A stretch of DNA of 64,000 nt from positions 6,383,001-6,447,000 of the forward strand of contig JAWUZG010000084.1 in NCBI GenBank assembly GCA_036785705.1, given 5' to 3'. Shown here in pieces: positions 1 to 13,500 of the stretch. The first letter of the stretch is position 1, and every line of letters starts with the position of its first letter. Below the pieces are notes generated by a model. The model was not told where the DNA came from. It searched no databases and saw nothing but the letters and a program-made list of their open reading frames with translations. The DNA is from Acanthornis magna (Eukaryota; Chordata; Aves; Passeriformes; Acanthizidae). A program made the position numbers and the translations under genes.

Positions 1-3000
1 ATACCTGTGCATGAATGTGTATCCACATCTGCTAGGAGAGCCTTTCTGTCTGAGATTAGGAATTGAAGGGAGTCCTTTGTTTTAGATTTTAGTTTGACCA
101 AGGAATTAGACAAGGACGTTAGATGAATGTTTTACTCCAAACATTTCTGCAGGGGAATAAAACTTTAAATACCTGAAAATGCGGGACAGGAGGTCTGAAT
201 CAGCTGCAGGAAGTGAGACCAAAGCAAGTGGACTGGACAGGAGAGACTGCCTGGAGCTTTCTGAGCAGGGTTCTAGATAACTCCAGAGGATGCAGTATCT
301 CCTTGTAACAAGTGGCTTAGGATGTGTCAAGAAAATACACACTGTATTTCTGTTATCCCAATGAAGAGCGGTAAAATGTTACAAGTGACACGAAATCCAG
401 CACAGCAGTTTGGGGTGCACACCTTGGTGCAGTTTGAACAGATCTGTGCACCAAAGCTGAGTAGATTGCTCCACAAATAATTCCTTTGTGTGAAGTTATC
501 ACAACAGAAGGACTCTAATATTGTGGAAGGAGGGAAAAGTGAGAACTGAGGGCAGTAGAGAGAAAGCAGCAAATTCAATGAGAAGTCTGTGTGCTATTTA
601 ACAGTGTGTGTGATTAATAGGTGTCAAGGAAGGTGCTGATTTTCTACCTCTTGATGTTCTCACTTCAAAGCAGTGTACTTTTCTGGAAGCAATGCTTCAG
701 CTGAACAGAGCTGTGGATCACAGCACAGTAATAAATGGGTAAAATGTAATCGCCTTGACAAACAGGAGTCAAACTCAGAGAGCTGTTGTTTCATCCTGCC
801 CATAAATTCTCTCAATCTGTGAAATTTCTTAGACAGTTCTGACTTCCTCATCCTAGATTTCATATTGCTTCTCTCTGCATCTAGTTTAATGTTTTAAATT
901 TGTGCCTGAAGGCCAGAGGTGCCTTTTTTCTTCTTGTTCTTTAAACGCTAACTTGAAGGCTGAAAACATTCCTGTTTTTCCAAATCTGGAAAAATGCAGA
1001 ATGGTCATATTACCAAAGGGAGAGAGAGGAGAGGAAGAAAAAAAAGAAAAGGAATACTGTGTACCCAACAAAATAGAGGCAAGAATGCAGGAATGTAAAT
1101 GTGTTACAGGCTGTTATTAACGTTTTTGGATGCAAAAATAAAACTTAGAAAAGACTGAAGATTTGAAAAGGCATAATACAATCCAATTTATTTAGACTAG
1201 AAACTGCCCTCCCTAGATTGCTAAGGTGACAGGAAAAATTGTGAAAAGAAGGTAATCATATTTGTTTTAAGTCTGGCAGTTTCCACTGAAATGCCTGCCT
1301 CTCTATAATAGTTTTTTTGAAGGAAGTGCCTTGGGGAATTACTAGAAAAATGATCTTTATTAAGTGTTCATGGCCATCTGAACTATCCACCCATCCAGTA
1401 TAAATGTGTTCTGGCAAAACAAGTGTTTGTGTTGCCATGGCCTTTCCCATGATGTTATTTTCTTAAGCAAAAGCATTTTTCTAACTGAGATCTTAACAAG
1501 GACACAGGCAGGGCGCCATGATTCAGTCCTTGAAGAGAAAAATAATTATTTGGAGGGAATGGTGAAGGAAAAAGATGGTCTCAGAGGGGGTAGAACACAA
1601 GACTTAGATATCTGGTGACTCTTTTGCCCAACAGAAGCAGTGACTCCTTCCACTAAGCACTTCGGTTCTGCAGGAGAGCAGTGCAGCCTTCACCAGCCCT
1701 GCAAAAACGCTGAGGAGTCCAGTGCTGAGATTCTCCTGAGGCATCCTCAGGATAGGGAAAGGCTCTCTTAAAAATAGCAGCTCAATCGTTATTTGCTGAG
1801 CAAATCACACGCCTCAGATACAGGCTTCCAAAAATCAGGTCATAGGGCCTTGTGCTGTGCACAGGTACAGGGATTCAGCACAAAAATATGTTCCCAAGGT
1901 CTGTGTGGATCCATGTGTTGTATTTGCAAGGTTTTAACTGTTCTGTGTGCTTGGGGGGTTGGGTTTTTTTCCTTTGTCCAGCAAAATCACTTTGGGAAGG
2001 TCCTGCCTAAGGGTTTCTGGTTTCTGTTCTCCACTGAACACTTCTGCAAATGAAAGCAATTGTGAATTTTACTTTGTTTATGGATTTATACTCTGGGTTT
2101 AGATTGATATCGAAGTGTTCTAGCATAAAATCTGGTGAGCAGATCTCATAAGCATTGAACAACCTTATTATAAATTCACAATGACTAAAGCAAAACTCAT
2201 GGGTGCTTACATGAAGTGCACAAAGGCAAGGCAGGTGTTGAGTCACCCTTTCTCTGCATATCTTCCCAAATTCCAGTAATCATCACTTTCTGAGGTGGAG
2301 GTCATCTCTGAATCCTTTTTTCCCCTCCACCATGAGACCGCAAACTCCTTTCTGAAGGAATTACACACAAAAAATAAAGAGCAGCAGGACCAAAGGCTGG
2401 GACTTAGCTCTCATAGGCTTTTGATGAGATTTGGGCTTTTTCCTTCCTTTAGCTCCTGTGAGACTGCTTTCATACCCCTGTAGCTTCATGAGTCACATCA
2501 GAATATTGATCTCACCAGAGAAAGCAAAGGGAATAAGGTCCATGAATGTTGAATGTAGGTCCAAATCCAGTTAAGTATCTATTTGTAGAAGAGAGCATAT
2601 TACCAAAAAAAAAAAAAAGAAAGGTAATGAAAAATAAAAATAGAGTAGGCCTGTAAAAATAGAATAGGCAGGGTCATCTTATCCCCCCAAAATTAATTTA
2701 CTTCATAATATAAACCACATCATGAGAGGATGAGTTTGCATCTCACTGATACCTGAACACAACATCATTTTAGCAAACAGATCAATTACAGAACTATGCC
2801 AAAACAAACAAAGCAACGTGGATTGTTTTGTTTTCCATTAAATGAAATTAATTAGTGTGACACTAAGGCAGCAAATAGAATTTGATGTAAAGAACAGAAT
2901 ATGCTAGAACTTTGCTCCAAAACGTGAGTAATGTGTTCTCCTTACTACTGAGACCCATTCAATCTCTTGAAATTACTTTTAGAAATCCTGGGAACAGAGC

Positions 3001-4134
3001 TCTGCTCCATCCTCTGGGAGGCAATTCCTACCACCTCACAATAATTTCTTCCTGTTCAACTCAACACTTACCTGCCATCTCACTGATATTGCTGAATTAT
3101 CTTCAATAACTCATACTTGTCATCATTCATATTCACACTCTCAGGAAAAAATCACAAAATATCTAATCTAAAGCTAAAAATCCACAGAAAGAACATGAGG
3201 AACATGAGTTAAATCCAGTTTGCTTTATGCAATTAATTCCAATGGAATTAAAAGTCTATTTAGGGGAGGGAAACAAACTTGCAGCATTATGTAACACCAG
3301 TCATATCTTTTTTTAATACAACCTTTTGAAATTAGATTAGAGAGAAAATTCCAAGTTAAAATTGACTCAATTAAGTCTCCTGCTCTTGCAGCTCGAGAGG
3401 GACATGTCTGATGCATGAAGCAATAACGGAGCTTCATGTTGTGGGATGTATCTGACTCATGGTCCCAAGTGGATTTAATTGTCACAGTGTGGTGCAAGCT
3501 CCATTCAGCAAGAAAAGGGATGACCTGGATAGGGATTCTGGAACAGAGGGAAAGGGAATGAGCTGCAGGGGATGACAAGGCTGCCAGGAGAGCAGCAAAG
3601 ATCACCTAGAATGTAACATCATTTAAAGGGAGGCATTTCTAAGTTGATGCTGACAGGAATTCAGAGATGTGGATGGACAAAAAATAAGATCTAGAGGCTG
3701 GAGATAGCCTCTAAATTGAGTTTACTGGGGCTTATCTTCTACCACAAACAGTGACAGTAATTTATAGGTGTGCCTCAGTTGTCAGGGAAAATGAGTTAAA
3801 ATAACCTCTTGAACAACAAAAGCTTATAAAATAGTCCACCTTCAACAAAATGCTGAAGAACACAATGTAATTACAATATACTTCCCAGTATGTACTTTAT
3901 TATTATAAAAATTAATAGTGCGTTTAATTAATACGGAATTATTTGGAATGACATGTTTTACTGATGAAAGAATGATGAATTTCTGAATATTATATATGGT
4001 TTATACGGTTCCTATGATAAAATATTTCAGCTGCTTAACATATGAAAGCATTTAGAATTGTCCCAGTTTCTTTACCAGTAAATAATTTATTTAATGAAAT
4101 ACTTTTAAACTGTTCTTCTGTAAGTTGCAGAGAA
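1..4134. other. Intergenic, gene-poor DNA downstream of ADM
   Basis: No open frame here shows a recognisable domain, and none is joined by plausible splice sites into a gene I know. The sequence is AT-rich with scattered stops in all frames. It contains an A14 run at 2605-2618 in an A-rich stretch. I see no RNA gene or clear mobile element. In human the next gene on this side of ADM is AMPD3, but no AMPD3-like exon is visible. Confidence 0.6.
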
Positions 4135-4712
4135 CACACCATTTCTCAATCCACCTCACTTTCTGCTCATCCAGTCCACACTTCCTGAGTTTGCCTGTGA
4201 GGATCTTGTGAGGGAGAGTGTCCAAAGCCTTGCTGAAGTCAAAGTAGGCAATATCCACTGCTCTGCCCTCATTCCTCTGGGCAGTTCTTTCATTTTAGGA
4301 GGCAATCAGGTTGGTTAAGCATGATTTACCCAGTGAATCCACCTGATTCCACCTTGTCTTCTCTGTGGATAGAGATGGCCTCCAGAACGAGGCACTCCAT
4401 CTTCTTTCCAGGGATTGAGGTGAGGATGACTGGCTGGTAGTTCCCAGGGTCCTCCTTCTTGCCCTTTCTGAAGACTGGGGTGATGTTTCTTCCAGTCCTC
4501 AGGTACCTCTCCTGATCACCGGGACCTTTCAAAGATGATCTTGAGCAACCTTGCTCAGAGGTCTGCCAGCTCTCAGCACTTGTGGCTGCATTCCATCAGG
4601 GCCCATGGATTTGTGGATATCAAGTTTGCCTAAGTGTTCTCTAAGCCAATGTTCCTTGAGCAAGGGAAATTCTTCCTTCCAATATTCCTTTACCCTGGTC
4701 TCAGTATTCTAT
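4135..4712 (-). mobile_element. CR1 LINE fragment, reverse-transcriptase part
   Basis: Read on the minus strand, this stretch encodes broken pieces of the CR1 non-LTR retrotransposon ORF2. Visible pieces are a GKLDIHKSMGPDGM-like segment, then an ITPVFRKGKKEDPGNYQPV-like segment (RT motif region), then a DIAYFDFSKALDT-like segment. They lie in order but in different frames with stops between, so the copy is dead. Both element ends are missing: neither the 5' region nor the (ATTCTRTGA)n 3' tail is present, so it is an internal fragment. Family recognition is by motif similarity to avian CR1; the subfamily is not determined and the edges are approximate. Confidence 0.85.
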
Positions 4713-5480
4713 GAACTTTGCAGTTTAAATTAAAATTTAAATAAGTCAAAATTCTCCAACTTTGCAATATGTTAGGTTTTCCCAGTATGCATGTGACTTC
4801 AGTCAGATCCCCAGTTCTCCTCATATTTCCAAATAAGATATGTGATTCCAGATTTTGATTAATATTTGATCCAGAACCTTGTTTGTTACATAAATGAACA
4901 GTAAGATAACTCTTCTGCTTAGGACTTGAGGATAGGCTGTGGAAGACGTGGGTTCTAATTTACAACCTGACTATTAATCACGAAAAGGCTGTTAAGAACC
5001 AACAGTTCTTTAATGTCTTGATGGTTTTTCTGTCAATTAATTAGCTGGCCTTTAAGGCCTACTGTCATGGCCCTACTCATGCAAGCTGAATAGCATAAGT
5101 TCATTTTTCCGCTGCTTTTTTAAATGCCAGTGTGTGTTGTAAATGGCCTAAGAATGACAGTCCTCATTGGTCTGTCACAGGGAAGTCCCATTCATGTCCC
5201 AAGTCTTTGGAGGAATTGAGTTGTCTGTTCAGATTTAGAAACAATAAGCTGTTCATTTCTTGCATGGAAATTAAGACAAATGATAACACCCAATACAGAC
5301 CTAGTGGGATTCAGCACAGTGGGATTCAGCTTGCAAGGAGAAGCCTTCCTATGACTTGCCTTTTCCAAAAATTTTCACCTCTGCTGTAGGGACAGTTGAG
5401 CTGCAGGAAAAACTGGTCCCAAATCACCATATTCTATAACACAGAATCAGTGCTTTTATAACAGAGCAGCTTAGAAACAA
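4713..5480. other. Intergenic, nothing recognised
   Basis: AT-rich unique-looking sequence between two CR1 fragments. The open frame at 5132-5389 (+) has no recognisable domain, and I treat it as chance. Confidence 0.5.
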
Positions 5481-5640
5481 TAGAATCATAGAAATGGCTT
5501 AGGTTGAGAAGATACCTTAAAGATCATTTGATTCCAAAACTCACCATGGGCAGGGACACTTTTTGTTAGACTGGGGTGCTCAGAGCTCCACCCAGCCTGG
5601 CCTCAAATGCTTGCAGGGATGGATGGATTATTCCATTTCC
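5481..5640 (-). mobile_element. CR1 LINE 3' end fragment
   Basis: On the plus strand this begins TAGAATCATAGAAATGG and continues through a divergent version of the usual CR1 3'-terminal sequence (ATGGGCAGGGACACTTT, then CCCAGCCTGGCCTCAAATGC). Read on the minus strand it therefore ends in the ATTCTATGATTCTA-type tail that marks CR1 3' ends. It is strongly 5'-truncated and non-coding. The right edge is fuzzy because a small duplication follows. Confidence 0.85.
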
Positions 5641-5679
5641 CTGTTGTGGGATGGGTTACTCTATTTCACTGTTGTGGGA
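5628..5679. repeat. Imperfect tandem duplication, about 28 bp unit
   Basis: Two adjacent copies of a unit resembling TTAYTCYATTTCMCTGTTGTGGGA, separated by TGGG. It sits at the inner edge of the CR1 fragment. It is most simply a local slippage or duplication event, with no sign of function. Confidence 0.6.
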
Positions 5680-8600
5680 AAGAGCAAAGGACAATCATAG
5701 AGACAGGCAGCTGAAGGCCACCATCAGCTAAACCTGCCAACTGCTACATGTACTGAATCCCTGCTTTCCAGGAAGTGGCTGGGCATAGCCTGCTGCTGGG
5801 AAGGAGAGAATAAATCTTCTGGTTTTCCTTTGCACACAGCTTTTGGTTTTGCTTTATTAAGTTGCCTTTATCTTGATCTTTCCCGTCTTATTTTCTCCTC
5901 CTCTGTCCTGATGAGGAGTAATAGAGCAACTTGGTGAGCTCCTGGCTGCCAGAAGAGGTCAAACTTCTGCACTGTCTGATAGATTTTATGGAAATGTTGT
6001 AATGAATTTTGTTTTGGTTGGATAGATTTTTATACCTGTAAAGATTGTGATAAGGCCAAGAAATTGAAGCGCATTCTTGTCCAAATTCTGTGGTTGTCTT
6101 CTGTGTTTGAAGGGCTGAACAAGATTTGCCAAATTAGTCAGCTGTTGGTCAGAAGCTGGGGAGCTACCAGAAGATGCTCCTCTAATACTTATGAACTACA
6201 TGATTTCAAGTATCATGTTGCCAGGGTTCAAAATAGTGCTAAGGTCTCTAAATCTCTGGTATAATCCAGAAATTAGCTAATTGTGAATCTAATCACTTAC
6301 AGAAGGAGATCACTACCTCAGAACACTCTGACCCCCTCACTGATGTTACTCAAATGTTTGTGGCAAGTGGTCTCTGATTTTGGGCTCTTGGGAAGAAGTT
6401 GAGAGTACAAATCACAGATCTATAGCACAGTGGCAAAGTGGATGAAGGGGGTGTTTCTTTGGGGTTCTTTTTAGTTATTTTTGCTCTAAACCAAATTAGC
6501 TACTAAGGTGTTACCATTTTTGTAAAACAATGAAACCTGTTGTTCTGCCCTCTGTAATTTCCTGTAATTGCATGAATGGAAAACAAAGAACACAGGCTCT
6601 GTACACTGTAACCTTCAGAAAAGGAACTGAGGCCAGTGAAAGTGTCTGCTCCTTTCAGGAGGCTGTGGTGTGGTTACAAGCCCTGGAGATTGGTTTGAGT
6701 TCTCATACTATCTAAGAGACAGCAATTATAAAATTAAGCCACTCAAGGTCATGTCAGTGTTGGTAGGCACTAGACAGCCACACTGCTTGGTGCTGAGCCA
6801 TTCTGCAGAGCCTGCCTTGGGAGATATCCCAAGGATACCCACAGAGTATGAAAGGAGCAAACAGCCAAGAAAAGCAGGAAAAAGTGTGCTTCTGAAGTGG
6901 GGAAAGGGATGCTGTTTGTTTTCTGATTTTAATCTGCCAAAGTCCAGGAAAGGGGACCAAAAAATTAAAGAGTGGGAGGACTGAACTGGAGGGAAGGAGA
7001 GTAAAAGTATCTTTTTACATCAAGAATAGCCAGAGCAGACCACTGTTTAAACCTTGGAACTTCATTATTCTTAGTCCAGCTGGCAGTCTTTTAGAAGAAT
7101 CCTCCTGACTCCTGGGTATACAGATTTTGGAGAAATGCAGGTTTTCCCATTTCCACTCTTGTAAGAGTATCAGTTTCCTTGCCAGAAACACCAGCATGGG
7201 GAAAGCTACATATCTGAAACTCTGTCCTAGGGTAAGGTCAGAGAGAGCTTGGTTGCTGCTTCAAGAGCCCAGAGGGGACATCCACGACTAGGCCAAGAAA
7301 AGTCTGTCAGTGTTGGTGTTAAAGACAGGTAACCAACTGCACTGTGTGTGTGTTCACAGAGATTCCCTTAAAGTGCCAGATTAGCCAAAGCCTCTGCTGT
7401 AATGTACAAGTCAGAATTCCAAAGGTTAACTGCTCTCTGCCAGGAGAAACTGGTTTCTGTCTCCTTGTTTCCTGCAGAGCTTTCAGAAGCAGAATGTAAG
7501 CCTGTCACCGGAGCCACAGGAAGCGTGTGGTTTGTCCTGCCTGGCAGCCCCTGAAAACCCACATCTTCCCTGATGCCTTTTTGCCTAAGTGTTTGAAAAT
7601 GTGTCACTGAAAGGTGCTTGCAGGCAATAGACATTTCTCTTTAGTGCGTCAGTAAAAATGTCCATCCTGGCAAAATGCAATGAGACAAACTGTGCTGCTG
7701 CCTGAAGGAGGAGTATCAGCCGTGGGCTTTTTCCAGTGGCCAGTGACAAAGGGAGCAGAGGTTACAGCTCTCAAAGTTAAGTGTTTGCATCTTCCTTGAC
7801 ACAGCTGATCCAGGATAAAGTGTGCCTTGATATTGCTGTGAGACCAGGAAGTCTTTCTGTTTATTATCTGTATTCTTTCCAGCCCCTTGTAGTAACCAAA
7901 AAGACAGGCAAGAGATCCAATGGCATATGATAGGGAGAAAGAGAAATGTGGGGCAGAAGAAGACACTTCTCTGGAGAAAAACTGGAGACTGGGGGAGATA
8001 AACTGAGCTTAATTTTGTTATTTGTGTTAAATTCAGCAACATAAACCACAAGCCTATAACTTTTTAGAATAATACTCTCTATTGTAATATAAAACAGTCT
8101 TTACGAAATCTCTTACCACTTTGTGTTTCAAGGCATTTTGAATTTTGAAGTCTTCTGCCCAAGCAAGGGCATGTCTGCATGCACTATCTAACCTATTTAA
8201 CCATGCATGTATACAGCTTCTTTAAGAATTGTATATAGAGGGGAAATAATCAAAATAATAAAAACAGATAGTCCCGAAGATTTAACATGATAGATTCAAA
8301 CTTGGTGCATTTCCCATTTTCTTAAATTTCCAACCAGCTTTTTCCAAAGTAAAACAGTAACATCTAGACACTGCCATACACATGCAGATTTTATTTGGAA
8401 TTTTCAAAGGTCAGTTCAGAGCAACTATGTACTTTGGAAATCCATTTAGGGGCACAGATACTATTCTTAGATAGTAAACAAATGAAGATGGACTTTTATG
8501 CCTCTAGCTGAACATTCCACAGATTTACAGAGAAGTCCACACCTAAATGTGTTTGATACTAATAACTGTGGTATTGTGGGATTCAATATAAATTATAACT

Positions 8601-9986
8601 TCTTAGATACATTTATTTAAATCTTGTTATCAATAAAAGTCAGATATGTCATCTCCCAACTACTTCTTAGATCTTCTGGATTAGGCACTGTCATACACAG
8701 TGTGTGCTATTACTTGCATTTATTATTCTGGACAACTTTTATTGCACAAGGAACCTGTATTGTTATTCTGTGAAGTATACACAACACAGTAGTACAAGAA
8801 ACAATCTGTCACCAAGCCCAGCAAGAGTAAGGTTTTGCTAACAGGAGTAACTTATCAATTCAGAGAGAGGGACATCCCCACAAGCTCACAGACTGCCATC
8901 ACACCAGCTCATCTTTCTGATTCTGTAGTTTCTGAAATATTTCATGAAGTACAGCTATGTTGAAGATTGGTATCTCAATCCCTAGGTTATCTGTGTAGCC
9001 ACATTCTGCATAGGTGGCAGTGAGACAGGAAAGTAATTGTAATTTAGCATTTGGAAAGTTGGCACACACTTTTATGTCAGCTTCCCTTTTTAGCTAAATG
9101 CTGTTTCAAAACTCTTCCAAGTTAGACATGGATAAAAATAACTCAAAGATTGGAGGAGCTTTTCACCCAGGAGTCAACAAAACCAAAAATCATGCTCTAT
9201 CTCTTCCCAGGACAAGCAATATTTAAATATTCCAGGCATTTTCACAACAGTTGGAGTTGCAGAAAGTCTGTACTGAACACAGACCATAATCCTTCTAATG
9301 GCATTTTAAATTTGTTGAGCACTCTGGCAGTGAGCCAGTTGTCTGACAATGTTACAGGAAAGGGGTTAGGTCAGAATGACCTAGACACATGCAGAGAAAC
9401 CCTTACCATCCCAAGGCATTCTGCTTGGGATAATCATTCTGAAACCTACAACAGGGAATGCCATGGCAGTGAACTTAGGAGAGAACACCTGGGCTAATGA
9501 GTGCTACAAACGAGACAAAAGCCCTCTGCTCTGAGGGCTCTTCTATATTTACTTTTATCTCTTGTTTCTGTGACACTAAATACTTGAGAGAAGTCCCAGG
9601 AAATCCAGAACAAAATACTAAATGTGTCATGGTAAGCAAAAATATTTTTCTCCTCCTCTTGATTCCAAGGCTGTGAGTTAAATCAGGATGTTTGCTTTCC
9701 TCTGCCATCCACTTCTAACACATAAATAAAGCAATCACTCCTCTCTTGCAATGTATATGAGGTAGCTGTAATCACCCTGTCTACTGACAGTAATTGGTTT
9801 TGGCTTCAGTCAGCTTTAAAGTCGTGATAATTAAAACTGATCTTCCTACTCACATATTGAAAGAAACCAGTATCTGGGGGCAAGATCACCTGGGGAAATT
9901 TTTAATAAGTCCTCAGGCACCAGTGTCTGCCTCCCTCAGAGCTGGCAGCAGTGGTCTCCATGTACCAAAAGAACACTTTGTCATAT
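5680..9986. other. Intergenic, no gene recognised
   Basis: Several frames of 60-115 codons occur on both strands (for example 6670-6984 + and 7649-8051 -). They overlap one another, lack recognisable motifs, and none has both a Kozak-like start and splice context suggesting a real exon. I see no CR1 tail, LTR or RNA gene here. Distal regulatory elements of ADM could lie in this interval but cannot be seen without conservation data. Confidence 0.5.
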
Positions 9987-10589
9987 TGTCATGGTTTCAC
10001 CCCAGCCAGCCACCAAGCTCCAGGCAGCCACTTGCTCACTCTCCCATGGGATCAGGAAGACAATCAGAAGGGGAAAGGCTGGAAAACTCATGGGGTTGAA
10101 ATAAAGACAGTTTGAGAGGGAAAGCAAAAGCTGTGCACACAAGCAAAGCAAAACAAGGGATTAATCCACTGCTTCCGAAGGTCAAGCAGGTGTTCTGCCA
10201 TCTCCAGGAGAGCAGGGCCCCCTCATGGTAATGGTGACTTGGGAAGGCAAACACAATTACATCAAATGTCCCCCCCTCTTCCTTCTTCTTCCCCCACTTT
10301 ATATGGCATCTTGCTCCCCACTGAGCATGATGCCATACAACATGGAATATCCTTTGGGCAGTTGGGGTCAGCTGTCCTGGGCTGTGTCCACTGCCAACTC
10401 CTTGTGCAACCCCAACTCCCTCACCGGTGTGGCTGTACAAAAAGCAGAAAAGGCCTTGGCTCTGTGCAAGCCCTGCTCAGCAATAACAAAAATATCTCTA
10501 TATTACCAACTTTGTGTTCAGCACAAATCTAAAACACAGCCCCATTCCAGCCCCTGTGCAGAAAATTACCTCAGCCCCAAACCAGCACA
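9987..10589 (-). mobile_element. Solo-LTR-like endogenous retrovirus element
   Basis: Read on the minus strand the element starts TGTGCTGGTTTGGGGC and ends GAAACCATGACA, giving canonical TG...CA ends and a length of about 603 bp. In order it carries a stretch like the avian LTR family with ATTGCTGAGCAGGGCTTG, a TATA-like CATATAAAG at about 10300, and a downstream region ending near CTGTCTTTATTTCAACC. In related copies that I know, an AATAAA/ATTAAA-type signal precedes this point; here it looks mutated. No gag, pol or env frame adjoins it, so it is interpreted as a solo LTR. The 5 bases outside each end (CATAT and CGTCT) do not match, so target-site duplication is absent or decayed. The frames at 10225-10734 (+) and 10036-10440 (-) are shadows of this repeat. 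Confidence 0.8.
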
Positions 10590-13500
10590 CGTCTTCTCTA
10601 GGCTCTTGTCTTCTCCATGTGCATCAACGACTCTACCACTAGGACAAGGAAAGCTTATTATGATCTGTAGCAAACAATCGTTTATTGATGACCGAGACTG
10701 TGGGAAAGCCAAAAATGTTTACTATTCCTTCTGAAGTTTCCCTTCTCCAATTCTTCACTGGAGCGCTTTCTTGAGCATTTATACTATCCCCAGAGACCTG
10801 TAGAACAGGGAATAGAAAGCACAGAAAGAGGGGGAAGAACTAGGGAATACAGCGTGCAATTCCTCAGGTGTGGGCTTTAGTCAGGACACTGGGATCAGTA
10901 CAACATGCCCAATAAACTCTGTAATTATGGCATGGTTTAACAGTGTCTGGAGGTACCCTCAGCAGTCTGTGGCAAAGCTTGTTTAGCTGGTTCCTGACGG
11001 AGTCAGCAGGAAGCACTCACCTTGGAGCCCCAGCACGCTGCCGGCTGTGCTGGTTCTGCTGGGTGTCAGCTCTCCAGTCACTCACTGGCTACTGACATTG
11101 CATGAGATGAGACTGGAGTCAGGGGCTGCAGAACAATAGGATGTCCTTGTTCTATAACCTCTGTAAAGACTTCAAGGTGGTTTGAAATCTAGCAAAATAG
11201 TTTTCAGAAAACGCCTTGCAGTTTCATAAGATGTTACATGCTTTCCCTTACAAAAACGTGAAATAGGTGCCAGGGAAACTGAAATAAAGAACTTGAAAAT
11301 CAGATTAAATAGATACCAGTGAATTTTCCAGGACTCTTCTATCCTTCATTTTCTAACTTGTTAATACAAATGCTTTGCAAGAAGTAGGTCAGTGCTCACA
11401 AGAAAGTTACAGTGTTTGCATCTTGTCCAATTTTAACTAATGCTATGTTATTTCGTCAGTGTTTTTTATAAACCACTGATAAAACTAAAGATGTACTTGC
11501 TTCAACATCCTCCATAAGATGTTGCCAAACTCACATTAAGTTTATACAAAGATTTTGTAACTAAAGATACATATGCATCATTTTATATATGTTATCACTT
11601 GACAGCGTTGTCATAAAGTGCTATTTTTAGTGCCACTGTTGTCTTCTTTAATAATTTTATTTTTTGTTATCTGGCAAATGCAAAACTTGTCTGAAAATAC
11701 ACAGAGAACCACAAAAATTGTAGGTTCCAAATGACAATAAGAGCTACAAGTTGTCATGTTTAATCCAGATTTACAGCATGAGTGTTAGCTTTTTCATTAC
11801 TCTGTAGTATAGAACCATGCAAAGAAAATAAACTTATTATGTTAGTGTCAGACGTTTTGACAGCTTAGTAGACATCTCATTCCTATTTTCTTTCCTGTCT
11901 CATATGGCACTGCTGTTTCCATACCATTTAGTAGTTGCATAATTGTTCCCTTTCAAGCATACAAACAATGAGGTCAACTTGAGTCATGTCAAATAACTGG
12001 AGCAAATACCACATATGAAACCATTTAAGATAACAAGTCATGTAATCACATATATTACCCCTTGCCTGGATACTCTGGATCATACTAGAAGTGTGTTAGA
12101 ATACATAAAAGCAACAGAGCTCACCAACTGACTGTTTTGCCTATGATAGGCAGCTAATGAGCAGTTTATTGCAAAGTATTTAATACAGACAAGCTAGAAT
12201 TGAAAGTTACCTTCCTCTAAATCATCATGCATCTTCTTTACACTGACCTTTTCAAGGAAAAACCTATGTTTTCCTGCAGAAAAAAAAATATGACCGGGAT
12301 GAAGGTTTAATTTTATTTTAGTTGTTTTAAGAACATTCAGCTATGTTACATTTTAAGGCTGCCTAATTATCAGATGTAACATCTGGGATACAGTATCTAT
12401 CAGGCTGTGTTTTATCCAAACTGGGCACAGATACAAGAAAGTGTTATTTGTCTATATTAACTGGAACACAGAGAGAAAGGTCAACACTTTCCCTATTCAT
12501 CCTTCATCAGCAGAGAGGCTGGTGAGAAAGCAGGGTAAAAGTAAAACCCCTTAATCCACAAAAACTTGTGCCTTCACAAATATGCAAGACACATGAAAGC
12601 AAAGAAGTTTTTACCTGCTCATTGTTTTCCTTTTCTTGACTAATTCAGTTCAGCTAAAGAGCACATCACAGACCTCTTCTGTTCTCAACTGAAGCCAAAA
12701 GGAGTGGTTTCTCTCTTGCTACAGTGGTTGACAAGAAGCACTGAAACACAGTTCCTAAACAAGCAGCAATTAAGAGAAAGCAGAATATGCTTAAAATAGT
12801 TGCTATTAATATGTTTTGTTCCACTCTGCAGCACTTTTGAAGTAGTTAAACACTTGTTTCTCTAATCCACTCAAGTACTTGTGACAGTAGTAACAATTAC
12901 TGACTCTTCAATGCAAGTTGTTCTGCCTCCAGAGATTTTGAGAGTCTCTTTTGCTTTCTACACTGCAAGGCCTCACAGAGAAGGTAACTTTCTTCTAACA
13001 TTTAAGTCCTAGAAAGTTTCAAGCTGCTGCTGGAGGGTGTGTGGACGCATGGATTGAACAGCCCTGTTGGTATGTGTTATGGTGTAAATGTGTGTTTCTA
13101 ACCCTATACACCCCCCATTAGGCAGTTTTCCAGTCATCTGCTACAGCACAGGCACCAGTCCCATTCCCAGTACAGCACAACAGAGCGACTTTTCTTGCAT
13201 GGAGGGGATGCTCAACATGGGAGCTTTATTCAGAATAACATAGAAGTGCCTGACTGAGTTAGAGCAGCAGTCTGCCTGGGCCAGTGTGCTGGGCCACTGT
13301 CTCCTGCAGTGACAGGAGATACTGTTTAGGGACATTGTGTGAACCTGGCCACTTCCTGTGGTCTGTTCTCCTTGTACCCTTCCAGCATCATTGGATTAAG
13401 GAGCACACCTCTGCCTATTGGCTGTCGTATTTGCATTGATACCATTACCTGTGATACATTCCCCTGCTAGTTTCAATGAGTGCCTTATATAAAGCTACTA

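Noticed and set aside
10225..10734. 169-codon plus-strand frame
   Set aside because: Lies almost entirely within the solo-LTR-like repeat, antisense to it, and has no protein motif.
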